From positions 1,193,501-1,257,500 of the forward strand of contig NZ_CP080649.1 of the NCBI RefSeq assembly GCF_019603315.1: 64,000 bases of DNA, given 5' to 3'. This stretch comes from Ruficoccus sp. ZRK36 (GTDB taxonomy: Bacteria > Verrucomicrobiota > Verrucomicrobiia > Opitutales > Cerasicoccaceae). Below are positions 46,018 to 53,322 of this stretch, one piece after another. A program made the translations under genes and the position numbers. The notes below the pieces were generated by a model, which searched no databases, was not told the DNA's origin, and saw only the letters and a list, made by a program, of their open reading frames with translations. Numbering within the stretch: position 1 is the stretch's first letter; every line of letters starts with the position of its first letter.

Positions 46018-47877
46018 TTACAGGGTGCGGCCCGAGTCGAGCCAGCGGGAGATGCTTTTGATCTTCCAGTTGTAGACGGTGTTGTCGATCTCGGTCTGGA
46101 CGGTGTCGCCGACATGCTTGTTCATGAGGGCCTGTCCGAGCGGCGTCTTGTAGGACATGATGCTCTGCTCGGGGGCGGAGTCCCAGGCGCCGAGGAGGGC
46201 GTATTCCTGGACTTCGCCGGAGGCGGTATCCTCGACCACGACGATGGAGCCGATGCCGACGGTGTCGGCGGAGACTTCCTCGAAGGTGGTGACGCGAGCG
46301 CGGTTGAAATCTTTTTCCAGCAGGGCCTTGCGGGCCATGAGGGTTTCCTGGTCCTGACGGGCCATCTTGTACTCCGCGTTTTCGCGCAAGTCCCCGTGCT
46401 CGCGGGCGACCTCGATGGCCTCCTTGTTCTCGGGGATCTTCTTGTTGATGAGCTCTTCGTACTCGGCCTTGCGGTCGTCGAGGCTCTTCTGGGAGACGAT
46501 GAGCTCGTCCACCTTCTGCTCGGCTTCGCCGGAGACGAGGTTTTGGATGCTCGGGAAACGCTTGATGAAGCGAGCCAGCAGGGACTTCTTGGTCAGGTCT
46601 TCAAAGCCCTGATTGAGGATGAGGCCCTGGGCGAGGTCGCGGGCGACTTCGTCGTTGGCGTCAGCCAGCATGTCCGGGATGAGTTCCTGGTCATCGCTGA
46701 GGACGTCGGCGAGCTGGATGCGGCGGTTACCGGTGCTCTGGAGTGCCTCGTAGTCGATGGCGTACAGGATGGCGTTGAGCATGCGGGTGCCGACCATGCC
46801 GTCAACGAGCTTGGCAAACTTGCGGGAGTTGCGGTTCTTGACGATCCAGTACAGCACGGGGCCCTTGAGGTTCTGCTCGTTGAGCCAGCGCTTGAAGTGC
46901 TCGTGGACCATCTCGCCGCAGTCGCGCTCGACCAGGAAGCTGATACACTCGCTGGTCATCTTGCCCTCGGAGTTCTTCAGGATGTCGATGAGGACGCTCT
47001 TCCAGTCTTCCGGGTAAACGCGGGTGAGCAGGTCGAGGAAGCGCTTGTGGTAGCCGTTGGGGATCTCGCTGGCGAGCTCGTTGAGGTCGTTGGCACCGAG
47101 GATGAGGGACTTGGAGGTCGGCTCGATCAGTTCGGGGTCTTCGTCGAGGTGGCGGGCCAGGTCATTGCGGACCCAGACGCCGTGCAGACGCTCGGCGTAG
47201 TTGAGGCCCATGGCGTCCTTCACGGCTTCGGTGAGGTGCTCAAAGATGTTGGGCAGGTCGCTGGCGATCTCTTCGACGTTTTCGGAGATCTGGTAAAGTT
47301 TTTCGGCCAGAGCGATCTTCTTCTTGGGCTGCTTGACCATGTAGAAGTCCTCAAGAATCTCCTGTTCGGGCTTGAGGGGCTCGTCACGCAGCAAGTACGG
47401 ATCGGTCTTGCGGCTGGGGGTGGCGATGCGTGGGTCCTTGACGAGGGCCTTCTTTGTGGCGGTCCACCACTTCTTGAATTTGGTGGGGCCGAGCAGGCGG
47501 GTGAGGAGGTTCTCCAGCTCGGTCGGGCTGGCGCTCTGGTTCTCGTGATGGGCAAGGATGTCGGCGACGAGGTCGGTCGGGCGCTTCTTGATCATCTCGT
47601 TGATGACCTCGGGCTCGGTGCGCAGGCGCACCAGGACGCTGCTCGCGTCGAGCAGTTCGAGCTTGTCGGCGCAGAAGGCCGGGTCCATCGGGTGTCCCGG
47701 CTTGTCATCGAAGTCGATGATGAGCTTGTCCTGGGCTTCATCATAGGCCTTAATCTGGCCGAAGCCCCAGCTGCGGTGCATGCAATAGGTACCCGGCTGC
47801 ATGGCTTCCAATTTGGAGCGCAGGCGTTTCATGCCGGGTTGCTTTGCAATGATCGTATCGATCACATCTTTGTCCAT
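46018..47877 (-). CDS. GreA/GreB-type transcription elongation factor with 450-residue N-terminal extension
   Basis: A 619-residue protein, about four times the length of E. coli GreA (158). The last 160 residues are a standard Gre factor: coiled-coil NTD with GDLRENAEYKMARQDQ (the acidic tip and basic patch) and an FKBP-like CTD (GSIVVVEDTASGEVQEYALLG; SYKTPLGQALMNKHVGDTVQ). These stimulate transcript cleavage by backtracked RNA polymerase. The N-terminal 450 residues begin MHRSWGFGQIKAYDEAQDKL (a small SH3/Tudor-like patch near residue 35) followed by helical repeats of unrecognised type. The same architecture occurs in other Verrucomicrobia. An intrinsic terminator follows the gene. Confidence 0.92.
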   Translation of the reverse strand: MDKDVIDTIIAKQPGMKRLRSKLEAMQPGTYCMHRSWGFGQIKAYDEAQDKLIIDFDDKPGHPMDPAFCADKLELLDASSVLVRLRTEPEVINEMIKKRPTDLVADILAHHENQSASPTELENLLTRLLGPTKFKKWWTATKKALVKDPRIATPSRKTDPYLLRDEPLKPEQEILEDFYMVKQPKKKIALAEKLYQISENVEEIASDLPNIFEHLTEAVKDAMGLNYAERLHGVWVRNDLARHLDEDPELIEPTSKSLILGANDLNELASEIPNGYHKRFLDLLTRVYPEDWKSVLIDILKNSEGKMTSECISFLVERDCGEMVHEHFKRWLNEQNLKGPVLYWIVKNRNSRKFAKLVDGMVGTRMLNAILYAIDYEALQSTGNRRIQLADVLSDDQELIPDMLADANDEVARDLAQGLILNQGFEDLTKKSLLARFIKRFPSIQNLVSGEAEQKVDELIVSQKSLDDRKAEYEELINKKIPENKEAIEVAREHGDLRENAEYKMARQDQETLMARKALLEKDFNRARVTTFEEVSADTVGIGSIVVVEDTASGEVQEYALLGAWDSAPEQSIMSYKTPLGQALMNKHVGDTVQTEIDNTVYNWKIKSISRWLDSGRTL

Positions 47878-47940
47878 GAGTGGAATGTCTTGTCTTTATA
47901 ATAGAAAATCAAGCCGATAACCTTTTGGCTATAAAAGGTC

Positions 47941-49215
47941 ATGACTCAATTAAAACCAACAGTGCCGCCGTGGCAGCAAGCCGCAAGTCTATGTGAAGTT
48001 TATCAGGCTCAGCCCGCGAAGGCTGAGGCGCTGATAATGGATATCACCTTTCAATCCAGCGCGGATCGACGACGTTGTCAATTCCTGTTCTACGGGGTCC
48101 TAAGGCATCGTCGCCGGATCGATACGCTGCTGGCGCGGCTGATTTCTCGCCGTCCCAAGCCCAAGCTGGTAGCCATGCTCCAGGTGGCAGTCTTTGAGCT
48201 GCTCAGCGCTGGACCGGAGCGCCAGCCCAAGGTGGTGGACTACGCGGTGGGCCGGATACGGCGCCAGATGAGCCGCTCCGAGGCTGGGCTGGCCAACGCC
48301 GTGCTGCGGAAAATTCCTGCCGAGGATGAAAAACTTCAGCGCGAGGCCCCGGCGGCGGTCCGCTTCAGCCATCCCGATTGGCTCGCTGAGCGCTGGACGG
48401 AGAATTTTGGCCCCGAGGCGGCGGAAGAGCTCATGGCCTGGAATCTGGAGCCCCCGCCCATTACTTTTCGGGTGCGCGGCGAGACTCCCGCCATTGAGGC
48501 CCTCAAGCCCGCTTCATGGCCGGGCTTTGTTCAGCTCGATGGTGAATGGGCGCGCGTTGAGCCCTACCTGAAGGCGGGGATGCTCTACGCGCAGGACCCC
48601 TCCACGCGCCTGGCCCCCGAGGCCCTCACTGTGCGCCCCGGCGAGGCCGTGCTGGACCTGTGCGCGGCTCCCGGTGGTAAAGCCCTCGCCCTCGCAGATG
48701 CCCTCGGGCGCGATACGGCCGGGGTACTCGTGGCGGTGGACCTGCCCGGTCCGCGTCTGGCACCGCTGGATGAGAATTTATGCAAGCTCGACGACGGGGA
48801 TGGCCCCCGCGTCTGCCTGCTCGCCGCCGATGTGCGGGAGCTGGGCGAGGAGACGCTCAAGGCTTCGCGCCTGCCTCGGCTCTTTGACGCCGTGCTGCTC
48901 GACGCCCCCTGCTCGAATACCGGGGTGCTGCGTCGCCGTCCGGACGCCAAGTGGCGGCTGGAGCCTGAAGATGTGGAGGCTAGCGCGGCTCTTCAGTCCG
49001 AGCTGCTCGCCGCCGCCGCCAAGTGGGTCAAGCCCGGCGGTCGCCTGGTGTACTCGACCTGCTCGATCGAGCCGGAGGAGAACGCCGGGGTGGTAAAGGC
49101 ATTCCTCAAAAGCCCGGTCGGGAAGGACTTTACCTGCCAATCGCAGCAAATCTGGCTTCCCTGGGAGTGCGGTCATGATGGCGCAGGCGTTGCGGTGCTG
49201 GTGAAGGGGGAGTGA
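47941..49215 (+). CDS. rsmB: 16S rRNA (cytosine-C5) methyltransferase, RsmB/NOL1-NOP2-Sun family
   Basis: A 424-residue protein. Residues 1-125 are a NusB-like helical domain (DRRRCQFLFYGVLRHRRRID; LLSAGPERQPKVVDYAVG). Residues 200-420 are the catalytic domain: AVLDLCAAPGGKALALADAL (SAM motif I), DAVLLDAPCSNTGVLRRRPD (motif IV Cys) and LVYSTCSIEPEENAGVV (motif VI catalytic Cys). This places a methyl on C967 of 16S rRNA if orthologous to RsmB. It starts at the ATG at 47941, divergent from the GreA-family gene with a 63-base gap. Other members of the family (RsmF) lack the NusB domain, which favours RsmB. Confidence 0.9.
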   Translation: MTQLKPTVPPWQQAASLCEVYQAQPAKAEALIMDITFQSSADRRRCQFLFYGVLRHRRRIDTLLARLISRRPKPKLVAMLQVAVFELLSAGPERQPKVVDYAVGRIRRQMSRSEAGLANAVLRKIPAEDEKLQREAPAAVRFSHPDWLAERWTENFGPEAAEELMAWNLEPPPITFRVRGETPAIEALKPASWPGFVQLDGEWARVEPYLKAGMLYAQDPSTRLAPEALTVRPGEAVLDLCAAPGGKALALADALGRDTAGVLVAVDLPGPRLAPLDENLCKLDDGDGPRVCLLAADVRELGEETLKASRLPRLFDAVLLDAPCSNTGVLRRRPDAKWRLEPEDVEASAALQSELLAAAAKWVKPGGRLVYSTCSIEPEENAGVVKAFLKSPVGKDFTCQSQQIWLPWECGHDGAGVAVLVKGE

Positions 49216-49261
49216 GGGGATCATTTTGGTTTGTGGGGGCTATGCGCTCCCACTCCCCGCC

Positions 49262-49302
49262 CCGGGTTGCACCCGGTGGCATTAATGGGGCTCCGTCCCA
49301 TC
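49262..49302 (+). repeat. Dispersed 41-bp double-palindrome repeat, copy A
   Basis: This element has two adjacent hairpins: CCGGGTTGCACCCGG and ATGGGGCTCCGTCCCAT. The reverse complement of 59435-59475 matches it at 36 of 41 positions by eye. It lies in the gap between rsmB and the convergent Smr gene, touching the Smr stop. Partial relatives occur at 34773-34793 and 44945-44959. All copies lie in intergenic DNA, which suggests a REP-like family. Confidence 0.7.
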
Positions 49303-49308
49303 GCTCCA

Positions 49309-49596
49309 TCAATGACTAGTGCGGTCAGGCACCAGCCCGACCCAGGTCGCACCCCAGGAGCCGGCGGTTTCGTCGGCGAGGCGAAAGCTCTCCACGTAGT
49401 CGAGTTTACGGAGTTGGGCGTGGACGGTCTCGCGGAGAGTACCGGTGCCCTTGCCGTGGATGATACGCACGCGCAGCAGGCCCTTTTCGCGGCAGGCTTC
49501 GAGGTAGGCGGGCAGGAGTTCACCCACCTCCTGCGGTCGAAAGGTGTGCAGGTCGAGCTGGTCGGTGATCGGGACTTCTACCGGGTCGTCGTCCAT
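49309..49596 (-). CDS. Smr domain protein
   Basis: A 95-residue protein that is essentially a single Smr (small MutS-related) domain. The diagnostic motifs are ITDQLDLHTFRPQEV (LDLHG-type) and VRIIHGKGTGTLRETVHA (HGKGTGxL). Smr domains act as endonucleases or nucleic-acid binders; stand-alone copies are now linked to cleavage of collided-ribosome mRNA in some bacteria. Its convergent neighbour is rsmB and rmuC follows in the same direction, 42 bases away. The function in this organism is inferred only from the domain. Confidence 0.9.
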   Translation of the reverse strand: MDDDPVEVPITDQLDLHTFRPQEVGELLPAYLEACREKGLLRVRIIHGKGTGTLRETVHAQLRKLDYVESFRLADETAGSWGATWVGLVPDRTSH

Positions 49597-49638
49597 AGTC
49601 TGAGAGAGAAAGGGGCGCTGATGCCTGTCGTGGCCGCC

Positions 49639-51051
49639 TCAGGCTTTGTCTTCGGAGGTGTCGGGAAGTTCTTGCGAGGGTGAGCGTAGCTCGTCGGCGG
49701 CGGGTTCACGCAGGATTTTCTCGACCGGCTGGGTTTCGGCGATCTCGGTGTCGGTAGAGACGTGCAGGTCCTTGAATTTGCGGGCGGTGACGAGGACGCG
49801 GCTTTCCATCGAGGCGACGGCCTTGTTGTAGCCGTCGTTGGCGCGCTCGAGGCCGCGGCGCATCTCATCAAAATATCCGGCCAGCGTGCCGAGGCGGCTG
49901 TAGAGGTCGCGGCCCAGCTCGCTGATGGCGCGGGCCTCGCGGGCGATCTCCTCCTGACGCCAGCCGTAGGCGACGGCCTTCAGCAGGGCGATGAGAGTGG
50001 TGGGGGTGGCGAGGATGACGCGCTGCTCGCTGCCGTACTCGATCAGGTCACTGTCCTGCTCCAGCGCGGCGCTGAAAAACGACTCGGTGGGCAGGAAAAG
50101 CACGACGAACTCCGGGGTCGGCTCGAACTGGCGCCAGTAGGCCTTTTCGCCCAGTTTCTTGAGCTGGTCGCGCACCTGGCGGGCGTGCTTTTTTAAAAGG
50201 TCGCGTTGGCGGTCGGGGTCCTCGGTCAGGATGGCTTCCCCGAAGGCGTCAAAGGTCATCTTGGCATCGACGACGATCTGGCGGCCATTGGGCAGGCGTA
50301 CGATCATGTCCGGGCGCAGCATGCGGCCCTCGTCGGTGGTGGCGTTTTCCTGCTCGGTAAAGTCGCAGTGCGAGACCATCCCGGCGAACTCCACGCAGCG
50401 GCGCAGCTGCATCTCCCCCCAGCGGCCGCGGACCTGTGGGGCGCGCAGGGCACGCACGAGGTTCCCGGTCTCGGTGCCGAGGTGGCGCTGGGCATCGAGC
50501 AGCCCCTGCACCTGCTGGGTCAGGCCTTCGTAGGCGGCCACGCGCTTTTCTTCGAGCTGGCCGATCTGGGTGTTAAATTTCTCCAGCGACTCACGCACGG
50601 GGTTAACGAGCTGGTTGATGGCTGCCTGGCGCTTGTCCAGGTCACCCTGTGCGCCCTGCTGGAACTTCTCCAGCGACTCTTTGGCGAGTTTGAGGAAGCT
50701 CTCGTTGTTGCTGCGGAGGGCTTCGGAGGAAAGGGCCTGAAAGGCCTCACGCAGTTGCTTCTCGGCCTTGTCGAGGACGGCGAGCTTTTCGGCGGCAGCG
50801 GTAGCCTCGTCTTCGCGGCGGGTTTCGCTCTCGCGGTATTTCAGGGCAAGCTCGCTGGCTTCGGCGGCCTTGGCGGCGAGTTCAGCGCGTACCTGCTCCA
50901 GCTCGGCGGCCGTGCGCTCCAGCGACTGGTTGAGGAGGGCCTTTTCGGTCTCGCCAGCGGCGGTAGCGGTCTTTTTGAGGAAAAGCCAGATGAGGCCCGC
51001 TCCACCAAGCGCGCCAAAAAGAAACAACAAAACCGAAACAATGGGGTCCAT
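49639..51051 (-). CDS. rmuC: DNA recombination protein RmuC homologue
   Basis: A 470-residue protein. The start is set at the ATG at 51051 because a membrane helix (VSVLLFLFGALGGAGLIWLFL) begins there; longer readings to 51630 lie inside the opposite-strand binding-protein gene. A long coiled coil follows (residues 35-190), then the RmuC domain: GRWGEMQLRRCVEFAGMVSH, DMIVRLPNGRQIVVDAKMTF and FVVLFLPTESFFSAAL. The domain has a restriction-endonuclease-like fold and limits inversions at short inverted repeats in E. coli. The C-terminus is acidic. It is in line with the Smr gene. Confidence 0.93.
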   Translation of the reverse strand: MDPIVSVLLFLFGALGGAGLIWLFLKKTATAAGETEKALLNQSLERTAAELEQVRAELAAKAAEASELALKYRESETRREDEATAAAEKLAVLDKAEKQLREAFQALSSEALRSNNESFLKLAKESLEKFQQGAQGDLDKRQAAINQLVNPVRESLEKFNTQIGQLEEKRVAAYEGLTQQVQGLLDAQRHLGTETGNLVRALRAPQVRGRWGEMQLRRCVEFAGMVSHCDFTEQENATTDEGRMLRPDMIVRLPNGRQIVVDAKMTFDAFGEAILTEDPDRQRDLLKKHARQVRDQLKKLGEKAYWRQFEPTPEFVVLFLPTESFFSAALEQDSDLIEYGSEQRVILATPTTLIALLKAVAYGWRQEEIAREARAISELGRDLYSRLGTLAGYFDEMRRGLERANDGYNKAVASMESRVLVTARKFKDLHVSTDTEIAETQPVEKILREPAADELRSPSQELPDTSEDKA

Positions 51052-51105
51052 AGAGTAAAAGTGTTGTTCATCCTGAGCAATCGCGCCTAGCCTGTCAAAG
51101 ACCAG

Positions 51106-52098
51106 ATGCATTTCCGCCGACATTCTGCCCTCTACTCCTTCCTCCCGGCCCTGCTCGGGCTGGTGTTGCTGCCGTTGACTCTGGCGGCCAAGCCCCGCGA
51201 GGTGTGGGAGCGCTATAAGATCGCCGTCATCTCCGCAGACGGTGAGGCCCCGGCTGCCAAGGCGATTGAGGCGGGAGCGCGGGCCAAGTCTCCAGCTCTG
51301 GAGGATGAGTACTACCTCGCGCTCAAGGTGGACAACCTCTCTCCGGTGGATAACACGCCGCGCTCGCGACAGGCAGCTCTCAATCGGGCTTTTCTCGAAG
51401 GGTACCACGGGGTTTTGTTGAGCGTGGGGGAGGGTGTCGATGTGGCCGACGAGGTGGATTTTCTCAGTCGGCACGGTATTCCTGTTGTGACCGTGGGGGC
51501 AAATGTCGACTCGACGCGCCTGGCGTCCATCGTGACCGACGAGGAAGCTGCCGGGCGCCTGGCGGCTGAGACTTTCCTTAAAAACATGCGCTACATGCGC
51601 GATAATGTGGCCCTGATGGCTGGGACACAAGGTGATCCTGTCGCCGAGCGTCGTCTCGCCGGTGCTAAAGCGGTCCTGGCTGAAGCAGAAGTGCTGAATG
51701 TGGATGGGCCCTATGCGACGGACGAAACCTTTGCCAGTACCTATCCGTTATTGCGCGAGGTGACAGAGGCGGACTATGGCCAAAATCTGCGCGGCTGGCT
51801 GATCCTTGGAAACTGGCCCCTGCTCGGCGGGCAGCCGCTGCCCTGGCAGCCGGGAAAAAAAGTCTGCGTGGTGATGGATGCCACGCCGCACATCATCCCC
51901 TTTCTGGCCAGTGGGCAGGTGCAGGCTGCGCTCGCAGAGGACAACTTCGCGATGGGTGAGCTCGGGATGCAGCTGTTGATCGAGAAGGTCCACAACGGCA
52001 AAGAGCCCGAGCAGTTGGTTTACGCAGTGCCGCCTGCCGTGATCACCCCCAAAGACCTGGCGAAGTTTCAGGCCGACTGGACACGTTGGCTTCAGTAG
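51106..52098 (+). CDS. Periplasmic sugar-binding protein (LacI/ribose-binding-like), orphan
   Basis: A 330-residue exported protein with a signal peptide ending near PLTLAA (residue 28). The body follows the type 1 periplasmic binding fold of ribose/galactose-binding proteins: YKIAVISADGEAPAAKAIEAG, HGVLLSVGEGVDVADEV, IPVVTVGANVDSTRLASIVTD and GYHGVLL. Unlike typical ABC transporter operons, no permease or ATPase gene is adjacent, so it may feed a distant transporter or a sensor. The rmuC gene diverges 54 bases upstream. The ligand is unknown; the closest similarity is to sugar-binding proteins. Confidence 0.8.
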   Translation: MHFRRHSALYSFLPALLGLVLLPLTLAAKPREVWERYKIAVISADGEAPAAKAIEAGARAKSPALEDEYYLALKVDNLSPVDNTPRSRQAALNRAFLEGYHGVLLSVGEGVDVADEVDFLSRHGIPVVTVGANVDSTRLASIVTDEEAAGRLAAETFLKNMRYMRDNVALMAGTQGDPVAERRLAGAKAVLAEAEVLNVDGPYATDETFASTYPLLREVTEADYGQNLRGWLILGNWPLLGGQPLPWQPGKKVCVVMDATPHIIPFLASGQVQAALAEDNFAMGELGMQLLIEKVHNGKEPEQLVYAVPPAVITPKDLAKFQADWTRWLQ

Positions 52099-52227
52099 AG
52101 TCGTAAGTGTCGTGTGACACAGTTTTGATGAGCCTTGCTAAAACAAAGGGCCAAGATCTGCTATCATGCGACGAGGTTTTCTAGATAAGCCTTGTACGGG
52201 AAAGATAGGAAGGGGTATTGGTTGTGG

Positions 52228-53202
52228 ATGCGTATGCTGAAAATTACCCTCTTTGTGCCCCTTTTGCTTCTTTTCGCGACCGCGCTGCGAGCAGAGACCG
52301 AGACGATCAAGGTACTCGGTATCGGCAATAGCTTTACCAACAACGCGCACCATTTCCTGAGCAAGGTTTGCGAATCCGTGGACGGTGTAAATGCGGAGAT
52401 CGGCACGGCCTTTATCGGTGGCTGCTCGCTGGATCGCCACATGCGCCACGCGCAGGAGCACGAGGCCGATCCCGAGACCGGCAACGAATATGTGTTCCGG
52501 CTTAACTGGAAGTACATGGGCTCGCACAAGTCCCTGAAGGAAATCCTGCAATACACCGACTGGGACGTCATCTCCATCCAGCAGGTCAGCACCAAGAGCT
52601 ACAAGGAAGAGACCTTTTATCCCTATGCCAAGCAGCTGATCGACTATGTGCGCCAGTACTGCCCGGATGCCGAGATCGTCGTGCACGAAACCTGGTCGCA
52701 CAGCGTGAACAGCCCCCGCACGAAGAGGATGATCGATTCGGACGCCATGTATGAAAAGTTGCACGCGAACTATGCCAAAATCGCAGCCGAGAACGGCTTG
52801 CGCGTCATCCCGGTGGGGACGGCCTTTCAGAATGCCCGTGCCACGGAGATGTGGGACCTCAAGCCGAACGATTTTGACCCCGAAAACCACGGGCTCGTTT
52901 ACCCGCAGGACAAGGACAACCTGCCTGATATGAGCAAATCGCTCAACAAAGACTATATGTGGAGAGAGACTGATGATGGCTGGGTTGTGAAGACGGATGG
53001 CTATCACGCCAACACCGCTGGGGAGTATCTTGGGGCGCTCGTATGGTTTCAATTCCTCACCGGAGTGGATGCCCGTAAGGTTACTTATCAGCCTGATGGT
53101 CTGAGCGATGAACAGGCGGCCTCCCTGCGTCAGATCGCCTATGAGACCGTCGAGGCCATTCAGCCGGCTGGCTGCTGCTCGGCGGCTGCCAAGGCGAAGT
53201 AG
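52228..53202 (+). CDS. DUF4886 domain secreted protein (SGNH hydrolase-like)
   Basis: A 324-residue exported protein: signal peptide MRMLKITLFVPLLLLFATAL, then IKVLGIGNSFTNNAHHFLSK, the nucleophile-Ser block (GNSF in place of GDS) that defines DUF4886. Later motifs are FIGGCSLDRHMRHAQEH (oxyanion Gly), WDVISIQQVSTKSYKEE with the Gln typical of block III, and TDGYHANTAGEYLGALVWFQF with the Asp/His pair. SGNH enzymes are esterases/acetylesterases, so a role in removing ester groups from glycans or other molecules is possible. The ATG at 52228 is favoured; TTG at 52222 (better spaced from AGGAAGGGG) is an alternative. It stands alone before uvrB. Confidence 0.82.
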   Translation: MRMLKITLFVPLLLLFATALRAETETIKVLGIGNSFTNNAHHFLSKVCESVDGVNAEIGTAFIGGCSLDRHMRHAQEHEADPETGNEYVFRLNWKYMGSHKSLKEILQYTDWDVISIQQVSTKSYKEETFYPYAKQLIDYVRQYCPDAEIVVHETWSHSVNSPRTKRMIDSDAMYEKLHANYAKIAAENGLRVIPVGTAFQNARATEMWDLKPNDFDPENHGLVYPQDKDNLPDMSKSLNKDYMWRETDDGWVVKTDGYHANTAGEYLGALVWFQFLTGVDARKVTYQPDGLSDEQAASLRQIAYETVEAIQPAGCCSAAAKAK

Positions 53203-53322
53203 AAAAACGCCGTTGGCCGGTCTCTCGCTGATCGCGACAAGCGATGGGTAAGAGCACTTTGTCTGCACAAACATTTCTGCCCGTGCTTGCGGCGGGCTGG
53301 ACTTGGCTGCACAGTAGTTCAC

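Noticed and set aside
45940-47901. 653-codon open frame on + opposite the GreA-family gene
   Set aside because: Val/Leu/Asp-rich low-complexity translation typical of an antisense frame in GC-rich DNA; the minus frame contains the Gre motifs and has its own terminator.
51052-51630. Upstream extension of rmuC to 51630
   Set aside because: Runs antisense to the sugar-binding protein gene; the RmuC membrane helix begins at 51051.
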